Made by a program: the position numbers and the translations under genes. From contig CAMLGR010000175.1 in the NCBI GenBank assembly GCA_946479615.1, positions 1-8,876 on the forward strand: DNA of 8,876 nucleotides, in the 5' to 3' direction. The notes under the pieces were generated by a model, which saw only the letters and a program-made list of their open reading frames with translations, was not told the origin of the DNA and ran no database searches. Below are positions 1 through 6,282 of this stretch, piece after piece. Position 1 is the first letter of the stretch. Each line of letters begins with the position of its first letter. This stretch comes from an uncultured Bacteroidota bacterium (GTDB lineage: Bacteria; Bacteroidota; Bacteroidia; Chitinophagales; Chitinophagaceae).

Positions 1-1
1 A

Positions 2-1789
2 GAAGTGCTGGGCGTGGAAGAGGTGAATGAGGAAGCAGGAATAAAACCAGGGAATATTGCCAGCCTGCTGGGCGATGTAGCCGGTATACAAATTCAGCAG
101 ACATCTGCTACAACCGGTAATGTTGAAATGCGGGTTCAGGGTCTGCCGGGCAAGTACACACAGTTACTTAAAGACGGAATGCCGTTATACAGCGGATATG
201 CAGGCAGTTTCAGCATTTTACAGATTCCACCACTGGATCTGAAACAAATTGAGATCGTTAAAGGAGCCAATTCGACATTATATGGCGGTGGCGCCATTGC
301 AGGCATGGTGAACCTTATTTCGAAAACGCCTAAGGAAAATGTATTTGAAAAGACAATCCTGATCAATCAATCGACATTGAAAGAAAGCAATCTGAACGTT
401 TATTTATCCAATAGGAAACATAAAACCGGGTACACTTTTTTTACCGGTTTGAATTACCAGAAGGCGGTTGATGTAAATAATGATGGTTTTAGTGATGTGC
501 CCGGAACAAAAGGGTTTTTCATTCATCCTACCCTGTTCCTTTATCCCAATGCAAAAAACACGGTTTATATAGGTTATAATGGTGTTTTTGAAAAGAGGAA
601 GGGCGGAGATATGCTGGCGATAAAAAATAAACAGGATAACCAGCACCAGTATTTTGTCAGCAACAAATCATACCGCCATACCATTGATGTCAATTGGGAA
701 AATAAGATCAATGCGACGGACCGTTTTATTATAAAAGGCACTGGCAGCTGGCTAAACCGTGCCATTGAAACCAATACGTTTGGCATGAAGGCCCTGCAGC
801 TTTCTTATTATACAGAAGCATCTTACCTGAAAAAATCGAAAAAGAACGACCTGGTAGCGGGGATGAACATTACGGGTGAGAATTTTCATAAAAAATTACC
901 TGATAGTACACAGCTGGCCAATTACGATCAAACAACTATCGGCCTGTTTATCCAGGATGACTGGCGCATCTCGCCAAAGTTTGTTCTTCAACCAGGTTTA
1001 AGGATCGATCACCATAATCAATACGGCGATTTTATACTACCCCGGATATCGGTATTATACAGGATCAGCTCTTCCTTTACCACAAGGTTAGGCGGTGGAT
1101 GGGGTTATAAAACGCCTTCCGTATTCAGCAGCGATATTGACGAACGGGATTATCCCGGTCTGTTGCCTTTACAAAATCTGAAAGCAGAACGATCGCATGG
1201 CGCTAACTGGGATGTGAATTATCATCAGAAAAAAGATGGCTGGGATATTACCATCAATGAAAACCTATTTTTTAATCATGTCAGCGACCCGATCATTTTT
1301 GAAACGGGCGGTAATGGGAGTATCTCTTTTTTGAACGCTGATAAACCCATTACTACAAAAGGGCTTGAGACATATGTGCAATTGCTGCATGGTGAACTGG
1401 AGATTTACATGGGATACATTTATACTTCCGCCAAAAAATTATATGATGATACTCAACAAAATCTTAGCCTGATCGCAAAGAATAAATTTGCAGCCATTGT
1501 TGCATACGAATTCTCTGATCATTTCAGGGCGGGTGTGGAATCCGCTTATACAGGCAGGCAATATTTGGATGATGGCTCTCTTACCCCGGGATATTTATTT
1601 GCAGCCGCGATGGTCCGGTATGATCTTCACCAGTTTTCCTTTGTCCTCAACTGCGAGAACCTGCTGGATTATCGCCAGACACGCAAGGAATCTATTATTA
1701 TTCCCCCGTACAGCAATCCAGCCTTCAAACAATTATGGGCACCTATTGATGGAAGAGTGATTAATTTAAGTATGCGTATCAAACTCTAA
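2..1789 (+). CDS. TonB-dependent outer-membrane receptor, 5' end cut off by the window
   Basis: This is the C-terminal 595 or so residues of a TonB-dependent receptor, a gated outer-membrane beta-barrel that imports a ligand using energy passed on by TonB/ExbBD. The first 110 or so visible residues are the plug domain: NIASLLGDVAGIQIQQ, then MRVQGLPGKYTQLLKDGMPL, then IEIVKGANSTLYGGGAIAGMVNLI, which is the characteristic end of the plug. The rest is rich in alternating aromatic/polar beta-strands and ends in NLSMRIKL, a typical C-terminal barrel strand. The frame is open to the left edge (a GAA codon precedes the GTG at 5), so that GTG is not the true start. A signal peptide, and often a carboxypeptidase-like N-terminal domain in this phylum, would lie upstream. 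Siderophore-type or colicin-receptor-like plugs look similar, but the ligand cannot be told. No SusD-like partner follows, so a SusC role is not supported. Confidence 0.93.
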   Translation, partial: EVLGVEEVNEEAGIKPGNIASLLGDVAGIQIQQTSATTGNVEMRVQGLPGKYTQLLKDGMPLYSGYAGSFSILQIPPLDLKQIEIVKGANSTLYGGGAIAGMVNLISKTPKENVFEKTILINQSTLKESNLNVYLSNRKHKTGYTFFTGLNYQKAVDVNNDGFSDVPGTKGFFIHPTLFLYPNAKNTVYIGYNGVFEKRKGGDMLAIKNKQDNQHQYFVSNKSYRHTIDVNWENKINATDRFIIKGTGSWLNRAIETNTFGMKALQLSYYTEASYLKKSKKNDLVAGMNITGENFHKKLPDSTQLANYDQTTIGLFIQDDWRISPKFVLQPGLRIDHHNQYGDFILPRISVLYRISSSFTTRLGGGWGYKTPSVFSSDIDERDYPGLLPLQNLKAERSHGANWDVNYHQKKDGWDITINENLFFNHVSDPIIFETGGNGSISFLNADKPITTKGLETYVQLLHGELEIYMGYIYTSAKKLYDDTQQNLSLIAKNKFAAIVAYEFSDHFRAGVESAYTGRQYLDDGSLTPGYLFAAAMVRYDLHQFSFVLNCENLLDYRQTRKESIIIPPYSNPAFKQLWAPIDGRVINLSMRIKL

Positions 1790-1796
1790 TCAGCGG

Positions 1797-1862
1797 GCAA
1801 TGCGCAGTGTGCAGTTGGCAATCAGTCGCCGGGCCTAAAGCTAACTGCACACAGCCATTGCG
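1797..1862. repeat. Imperfect inverted repeat downstream of the TonB receptor gene
   Basis: The left arm 1797-1816 (GCAATG...TGTGCAGTT) pairs with the right arm 1843-1861 (AACTGCACA...CATTGC), with a one-base bulge and a few mismatches in the middle and a 26-nt loop. It starts 8 bases after the receptor stop codon. The sequence 1797-1830 is also a degenerate run of short GCAGT/GGCAA-like units. This resembles low-complexity intergenic repeats (GGCAGT-type) that I recall from Bacteroidota genomes. It could fold at the mRNA 3' end, but there is no U-tract of a classical intrinsic terminator. The rest of the gap (1863-2009) shows no gene; it holds an imperfect palindrome around TCCCGGGA at 1895-1902. 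Confidence 0.5.
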
Positions 1863-2009
1863 TAAAGAATACCGCTTCTGGTAATAGCCACGGGTCCCGG
1901 GATCCAAATCGGGGGGAATTGAGTGTAGTTTTACCGGAGCAACAAGCACTCCTCCAGCGTGTAAGGCCAATAGAATAAGCTGGTATTTCTCACTTGGGTA
2001 AAGAATGAA

Positions 2010-2043
2010 TTTGGCGATAAGTCCTTCTTCTGACTTATTTTTG
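2010..2043 (+). promoter_or_regulatory. Probable promoter of pheS (Bacteroidota -33/-7 type)
   Basis: A TTTG at 2010-2013 is followed after 22 bases by TATTTTTG at 2036-2043, which fits the phylum's TAnnTTTG -7 consensus exactly. The spacer is slightly longer than the usual 19. The -7 box ends only 7 bases before the ATG at 2051, so transcription would begin at or within a few bases of the start codon. Confidence 0.6.
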
Positions 2044-2050
2044 CCCCCTT

Positions 2051-3079
2051 ATGGAACAGTTGTTACAGCAGATAGAAGATGTAAAAAAAGAAGCCGGGGC
2101 ATTCGCCGCTACCGATGCTAAAACAGTCGAGGAATTTCGTATCAAGTACCTGGGTACAAAAGGTATTGTAAAGAATATCATGGGCGAAATGAAGAATGTA
2201 CCGAATGACCGTAAAAAAGAATTCGGGCAGGTGCTGAATGAGTTCAAGCTGTTTATCGAAAACAGGTACGACGAATTAAAAGGCGCCACTTCGGATAATG
2301 GTCACCAGGCAGCGGATATCGATCTTAGTTTACCCGGCGATCCCATGCCTTTGGGTACACGTCACCCGATCACGATGATGCGCAACCGTATCATCTCGAT
2401 TTTTCAACGTCTTGGTTTTGCCGTTGCCGAAGGTCCCGAGATCGAAGATGACTGGCACAATTTTACTGCATTGAACCTGCCGTTGCATCACCCGGCCCGC
2501 GATATGCAGGATACCTTTTATGTGCAACAGAATCCTGACTGGCTGTTACGCACACATACCAGCAATACACAGATCCGTGAAATGGAAAAAGGCAAATTGC
2601 CGATCCGTGTGATCTGCCCCGGTCGTGTATACCGTAATGAAACCGTAAGCGCCCGCAGTCATTGTTTCTTTCACCAGGTAGAAGGTCTTTATATCGATGA
2701 GAATGTTTCTTTCGCCGATCTGAAACAAACACTTTATTTCTTCGTGAAGGAAATGTATGGCAAAGATGTGCGGGTTCGTTTCCGTCCTTCCTATTTTCCT
2801 TTTACCGAACCGAGCGCCGAAATGGATGTAAGTTGTTTTATCTGCGGTGGCACAGGTTGTAATATCTGTAAAAAAACCGGTTGGGTGGAGATCCTGGGTT
2901 GCGGCATGGTACATCCCAATGTGTTACAAAATTGTCATATCGATCCGGCCAAATACAGCGGCTTTGCATTTGGTATGGGAGTAGAACGTCCCGCCATGCT
3001 GAAATACGGTATCAATGATATTCGTCTCTTCAGTGAAAATGATGTTCGGTTTTTGAAGCAGTTTACGAGTGCTATATAG
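2051..3079 (+). CDS. pheS: Phenylalanine--tRNA ligase alpha subunit
   Basis: This is the catalytic subunit of the cytoplasmic alpha2beta2 enzyme that charges tRNA-Phe with phenylalanine. Its 342 residues are the usual bacterial length. The N-terminal 85 or so residues form the coiled-coil arm that contacts tRNA. The class II core follows: a motif 1 region near HPITMMRNRIISIFQRLGF (105-123), LLRTHTSNTQIR (165-176), motif 2 GRVYRNETVSARSHCFFHQVEG (191-212), TEPSAEMDV (252-260) and motif 3 GFAFGMGVERPAML (304-317). Cys262, Cys265, Cys270 and Cys273 form a CxxC-x4-CxxC knuckle just before GWVEILGCGMVHPNVL; E. coli PheS lacks these cysteines, but similar knuckles occur in other bacteria. The ATG at 2051 fits the family N-terminus and directly follows the promoter. 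pheT is not next to it: the following gene is unrelated, so the beta subunit must be encoded elsewhere. Confidence 0.98.
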   Translation: MEQLLQQIEDVKKEAGAFAATDAKTVEEFRIKYLGTKGIVKNIMGEMKNVPNDRKKEFGQVLNEFKLFIENRYDELKGATSDNGHQAADIDLSLPGDPMPLGTRHPITMMRNRIISIFQRLGFAVAEGPEIEDDWHNFTALNLPLHHPARDMQDTFYVQQNPDWLLRTHTSNTQIREMEKGKLPIRVICPGRVYRNETVSARSHCFFHQVEGLYIDENVSFADLKQTLYFFVKEMYGKDVRVRFRPSYFPFTEPSAEMDVSCFICGGTGCNICKKTGWVEILGCGMVHPNVLQNCHIDPAKYSGFAFGMGVERPAMLKYGINDIRLFSENDVRFLKQFTSAI

Positions 3080-3107
3080 ACAGGTTATTCTTTAATCCGC
3101 TTTTTAC

Positions 3108-3184
3108 CACATAGGAACATCAGAAACATAGGTTTCATATAGAATTTATATGGTAATTAGATTATGATTCTTCTATATAAATTC
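3108..3184. repeat. Short direct and inverted repeats in the pheS/3251 gap
   Basis: ACATAGG occurs twice (3109-3115 and 3126-3132), and GAAAC/GTTTC (3123-3127 with 3132-3136) can form a tight 4-nt-loop hairpin. Further on, GAATTTATAT (3142-3151) and ATATAAATTC (3175-3184) are a perfect 10-bp inverted repeat with a 23-nt spacer. The CACATAGGAACAT wording resembles short intergenic repeats I recall from other genomes of this phylum. No TAnnTTTG box could be placed with confidence for the gene at 3251. Confidence 0.45.
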
Positions 3185-3250
3185 CGGTATTTCTCCTTTT
3201 TGTACCTTCCATTTTCAAACACCATCATCACCCTTGTATAAAATGAGTTT

Positions 3251-4201
3251 ATGCGGATTATTTTCCTGCTGATAACTTCCATTTCGCTAACTATTTACTC
3301 CTCTGCACAGGATCTTACCGGTACCTGGGTACGCACCAGCGGCGGCAGTGTCGATTATGCAGAGATATGTATCATCGGTTCCGGCAATACCTATATCGGT
3401 TATACTTACGATGTAGGCTCGGGACATTGCAAATGCAATTTTCTCGGGCAGTTCAATACTGAAAAGAAGAAATTGAAAGGTATGAACAAGGGAGTGATCG
3501 AAAAAACATTCCTGCATGGCCAGTCACGCTACAACCTGAATTATGTCACCATCAATGGAGAAGAATACCTGCGGGGAATGATCACTGCCAAAACAGTCGG
3601 TACCAAACTGATGAGCTTTGGCCTTCCGATGTTTATTACCTACAGGCGCAGCAATAAACAAGTCGATACTACTGCTTATATGACGGATTGGTTCGCTAAA
3701 AATCCTGAAGTAGTTAACGACACAGCCGACCTTGCTTTTGAGCCGGAGCCTGTTCCGGTAACAGAAACCCCTGCTACCATCACTACTGCTGCAACTATCG
3801 CTGCTGCCGATACAATCAAAACTTCTCTTACAGCAGATAGTATTATCACGGAAAAGAATAAACGCAGTACCGATACATTATCCGTTATCAATACCAGTGA
3901 AAAAGAATTAGTGATCAAAGTGATGGACAACGGGATCGTAGATGGCGATATCGTGAGTATCATTCACAACGGAAAAGTGATCGCGGAGCGGATCGCCGTA
4001 ACAACAGTACCTTATGAATTAAAAATACCTACGGGAACGGGTAATGAGCAACAGGAGATCGTACTGGTGGCGCATAACACCGGTACTATTACACCCAATA
4101 CAGCACTGATCGTTATCGATACGCCTTCCAAACAATACCGGCTGACTGCTTCTACAGACTTAAGCAAGAATGCGATGATCATTTTCCGGTATAAAGAGTG
4201 A
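3251..4201 (+). CDS. Secreted two-domain protein of unknown function
   Basis: I do not recognise a named function. The 316-residue product begins with a clear signal peptide (MRIIFLLITSISLTIYSSA, likely cleaved before Gln20-Asp21), so it is exported. Residues 21-133 form a compact, strand-rich domain opening with LTGTWVRTSGG, loosely lipocalin-like, with three cysteines (40, 60, 62). Residues 134-215 are a low-complexity linker rich in Thr, Ala, Pro and acidic residues. Residues 217-316 form a second beta domain with the pattern VMDNGIVDGDIVSIIHNGK, then NTGTITPNTALIVID and a closing NAMIIFRYKE. I recall this module at the C-terminus of many uncharacterised exported Bacteroidota proteins; the DNGxxDGDxVS stretch could be an Asp-rich metal-binding loop, which is inference. 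The ATG at 3251 is chosen because it gives the signal peptide. An out-of-frame ATG at 3243 opens only a 9-codon frame. Confidence 0.85.
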   Translation: MRIIFLLITSISLTIYSSAQDLTGTWVRTSGGSVDYAEICIIGSGNTYIGYTYDVGSGHCKCNFLGQFNTEKKKLKGMNKGVIEKTFLHGQSRYNLNYVTINGEEYLRGMITAKTVGTKLMSFGLPMFITYRRSNKQVDTTAYMTDWFAKNPEVVNDTADLAFEPEPVPVTETPATITTAATIAAADTIKTSLTADSIITEKNKRSTDTLSVINTSEKELVIKVMDNGIVDGDIVSIIHNGKVIAERIAVTTVPYELKIPTGTGNEQQEIVLVAHNTGTITPNTALIVIDTPSKQYRLTASTDLSKNAMIIFRYKE

Positions 4202-4204
4202 GGA

Positions 4205-4303
4205 GAACACGGATTAGATGGATTAGACAGATTCTAATAACCCTTTTATTAAAACACAGGTCGGATAATATCCTAAAATCCATCATCCATCCAATCCGTG
4301 TTC
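4205..4303. repeat. Long inverted repeat (GAACACGGATT family) between convergent-free gene ends
   Basis: The left arm 4205-4223 and right arm 4285-4303 are inverted copies matching at 18 of 19 positions (GAACACGGATT, one mismatch, GATGGAT), with weaker pairing continuing inward and a central spacer of about 60 bases. The left arm itself holds GGATTAGA twice, 9 bases apart (4211-4218 and 4220-4227). It begins 3 bases after the stop of the preceding gene. Repeats built on CACGGATTA are, in my recollection, scattered through intergenic DNA of many Bacteroidota. It may act as an mRNA 3' hairpin or be a small non-autonomous element. Confidence 0.75.
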
Positions 4304-4317
4304 CCCCAAACTACCAA

Positions 4318-4347
4318 TTGCCAGTTCCTTATGGCCTGCTATCTTTG
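4318..4347 (+). promoter_or_regulatory. Promoter of the 3-hydroxyacyl-CoA dehydrogenase / SDR unit
   Basis: TTG at 4318-4320, exactly 19 bases, then TATCTTTG at 4340-4347 is a full match to the Bacteroidota -33/-7 consensus. Transcription would start near 4352-4354, leaving a leader of about 15 bases before the GTG at 4369. It is the best promoter in the window. Confidence 0.75.
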
Positions 4348-4368
4348 TCTATTAAATAACTACTGGCA

Positions 4369-5214
4369 GTGGAGATCAACAGCATTTGTATTTGCGGGGC
4401 AGGAACAATGGGCAGCGGTATCGCACAGGTAGCCGCTCAATCTGGTTTTTATACCATCCTGTATGAATTAAATGCTGCCGTACTGGAAAAAGCAAAAGCG
4501 ACTATTGAAAAGGACCTGCAAAAGCTGGTTGAAAAAAACCGGGTAACGGAAGATCAAAAAAAGAAGACCCTGCAACGAATGGTCTTTACCAATGACCTGC
4601 AGATCTGCCAGGCAGATGTTTTTATAGAAGCGATTGTAGAAAAAGCCGCCATCAAGTCAGCGCTCTTTAACCAACTGGCCGAATTGAATCATAGCGAATG
4701 CATTTTTGCCAGCAATACGTCCTCCCTCTCTGTTACCAGTATTGCTGCAACGGTAAAAAACCCGGAACGCGTGATCGGTATGCATTTCTTTAACCCTGCG
4801 CCCGTCATGAAGCTGGTTGAGATCGTAAATACCAGTTATACCAATGAAGCTACGACCCGCACCATTATCGAACTGACAAAGCTGATGGGTAAAACACCGG
4901 TGCTCTGCAAAGATTCACCGGGATTTATTGTGAACCGCGTAGCAAGGCCTTATTATATCGAATCCTTACGCCTGGCCGAAGAAGACATTATTGATTTTGC
5001 ACAGACAGATCGTTTGCTCGAAGCCACCGGTTTTAAGATGGGCCCGTTTAAACTGATGGACCTGATCGGTAATGATGTGAATTACGCCGTAAGCGTATCC
5101 GTACATGAACAATTGGGAAATCCTGAACGATTAAAACCCTCTCCTATTCAAAAAGAAAAAGTGGAGAAAGGTGAGCTTGGCAAAAAAAGCGGCAAAGGGT
5201 ATTATGAATATTGA
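4369..5214 (+). CDS. 3-hydroxyacyl-CoA (3-hydroxybutyryl-CoA) dehydrogenase, NAD(P)-dependent
   Basis: The cytoplasmic enzyme interconverts 3-hydroxyacyl-CoA and 3-ketoacyl-CoA, in beta-oxidation, butanoate or phenylacetate metabolism. At 281 residues it matches the single-domain bacterial type (Hbd/PaaH/MmgB-like). The Rossmann loop GAGTMGSG occupies residues 10-17. The catalytic set seen in the family is present: Ser118 in ASNTSSLS, His139 in GMHFFNP, Glu151 in KLVEIV and Asn189 in DSPGFIVNR. Their spacings (21, 12 and 50) equal those of human HADH. The C-terminus KKSGKGYYEY is typical. The start is GTG; the first in-frame ATG encodes Met14 inside the nucleotide-binding loop and would destroy it. 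The epimerase-like gene follows after 25 bases, probably on the same transcript. Chain-length preference and pathway cannot be decided because no thiolase, crotonase or paa genes are adjacent. Confidence 0.95.
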   Translation: MEINSICICGAGTMGSGIAQVAAQSGFYTILYELNAAVLEKAKATIEKDLQKLVEKNRVTEDQKKKTLQRMVFTNDLQICQADVFIEAIVEKAAIKSALFNQLAELNHSECIFASNTSSLSVTSIAATVKNPERVIGMHFFNPAPVMKLVEIVNTSYTNEATTRTIIELTKLMGKTPVLCKDSPGFIVNRVARPYYIESLRLAEEDIIDFAQTDRLLEATGFKMGPFKLMDLIGNDVNYAVSVSVHEQLGNPERLKPSPIQKEKVEKGELGKKSGKGYYEY

Positions 5215-5239
5215 ACCACTTTCTAATTATAATTAATTC

Positions 5240-6238
5240 ATGGTCTTAGTAACGGGCGGCACCGGCTTTTTGGGTTCCTATATTATCAAACACCTGGTTG
5301 AAAAAGGATATGCTGTCCGCGCCATCAAACGGACCACTGGAAAATTACCCGCTTATATTTCTTCTGCTATACTCGGTAAAGTGGAATGGGTGGAAGCCGA
5401 TATTCTTGATGTGATGTCGCTCGAAGAAGCGATGGAAGGTGTCGATACCGTGATCCATGCCGCAGCGATCGTTTCCTTTCAGCACAAGGAACGAAAAGAT
5501 ATGTACCAGGTAAATGTGGATGGCACTGCCAACGTGGTCAATATCGCCATGGAAAAAAATATAAAGCGGCTGGTTTATATCAGTTCCGTAGCTGCTTTGG
5601 GCCGTACAGCCAATGGAGGCCATGTCAATGAAGACAAAAAATGGGAGGAAAGCAAGGTAAATACACACTACGCCAAAAGTAAGAATAAGGCAGAGCTTGA
5701 AGTATGGCGCGCGATGGGTGAAGGATTGAATGCGGTGATACTGAACCCCAGTACGATCCTCGGCTATGGCGATTGGAACACCAGCAGCAGCGCGATCTTT
5801 AAAAATGTATACAAGGAATTCAAATGGTATACACCGGGTGTCAATGGATTTGTAGATGTGGACGATGTAGCCAGGGCCGCCGTATTATTAATGGAAAGCG
5901 ATATCACCGAACAACGTTTTATAGTTAACAGCGACAACTGGCCATTTAAAAAACTGGTACATACGATTGCAGATGGCTTTCATAAAAAAAGAGCTTCGAA
6001 AGAAACAACACCCTTCCTGATCAGCCTGGCCTGGAAGCTGGAAAAAATCAAATCATTTTTTACCGGTCACAAGCCCCTGTTGACCAGGGAGAGCGCCCGG
6101 GTAGCACATAGCCAGACCCATTTTGAAAACGATAAAATACTAAAGGCATTACCGGGTTTTTCATTTACCCCCCTGCAGGAAAGCATTGAAAAAGCCTGCG
6201 AAAAGTACCTGACAGAGGCACGGAAGTTGCAACCTTAG
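5240..6238 (+). CDS. Extended short-chain dehydrogenase/reductase, NAD-dependent epimerase/dehydratase family
   Basis: This 332-residue cytoplasmic oxidoreductase has the extended SDR layout. The N-terminal nucleotide-binding loop TGGTGFLG is at residues 5-12, Asp54 (ADILD) lies in the adenine-binding region, HAAA is at 73-76 and NVDGT at 92-96. The active site is visible: Ser115/Ser116 in YISSVAALG, then Tyr144 and Lys148 in HYAKSK (YxxxK), followed by LNPSTILGYG. The sequence resembles the dihydroflavonol-4-reductase / 3-beta-hydroxysteroid dehydrogenase-like branch more than nucleotide-sugar epimerases. That placement is by eye, and the substrate is unknown. The C-terminal 80 or so residues form the variable substrate-binding part, including a short hydrophobic FLISLAWKLEKIKSFF stretch. 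It starts 25 bases after the dehydrogenase stop with no promoter in between, so the two are likely cotranscribed. Confidence 0.92.
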   Translation: MVLVTGGTGFLGSYIIKHLVEKGYAVRAIKRTTGKLPAYISSAILGKVEWVEADILDVMSLEEAMEGVDTVIHAAAIVSFQHKERKDMYQVNVDGTANVVNIAMEKNIKRLVYISSVAALGRTANGGHVNEDKKWEESKVNTHYAKSKNKAELEVWRAMGEGLNAVILNPSTILGYGDWNTSSSAIFKNVYKEFKWYTPGVNGFVDVDDVARAAVLLMESDITEQRFIVNSDNWPFKKLVHTIADGFHKKRASKETTPFLISLAWKLEKIKSFFTGHKPLLTRESARVAHSQTHFENDKILKALPGFSFTPLQESIEKACEKYLTEARKLQP

Positions 6239-6258
6239 CCGGATGAAATGTATCTTTA
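6227..6258 (+). promoter_or_regulatory. Likely promoter of the carboxypeptidase-regulatory-like gene
   Basis: TTG at 6227-6229, 21 bases, then TATCTTTA at 6251-6258 matches TAnnTTTG except for the final base. It overlaps the end of the preceding SDR gene and would give a leader of about 18 bases before the ATG at 6283. Some read-through from upstream is also possible. Confidence 0.45.
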
Positions 6259-6282
6259 TTACTCATTCTCAATACATATTCT

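Noticed and set aside
5..7. GTG as the start of the TonB receptor
   Set aside because: The frame is open on its left, and a start here would leave no signal peptide and begin inside the plug domain, so the gene is cut by the window edge.
1895..1902. TCCCGGGA palindrome in the gap before pheS
   Set aside because: Short GC palindromes of this size are common, and it is not near the pheS promoter, so no operator role is claimed.
1779..1970. 63-codon open frame on the - strand after the TonB receptor
   Set aside because: Its translation ends in a CQLHTAHCPL-like string, which is what the degenerate GGCAGT-type repeat gives when read through. It has no start signal and overlaps the receptor end, so it is read as repeat DNA.
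2546..2914. 122-codon - strand open frame inside pheS
   Set aside because: It is antisense to highly conserved catalytic motifs of pheS and has no promoter or family resemblance.
3243..3272. Nine-codon frame starting at an ATG just ahead of the gene at 3251
   Set aside because: It is out of frame with the main gene and too short to judge; a regulatory upstream frame is possible but nothing supports it.
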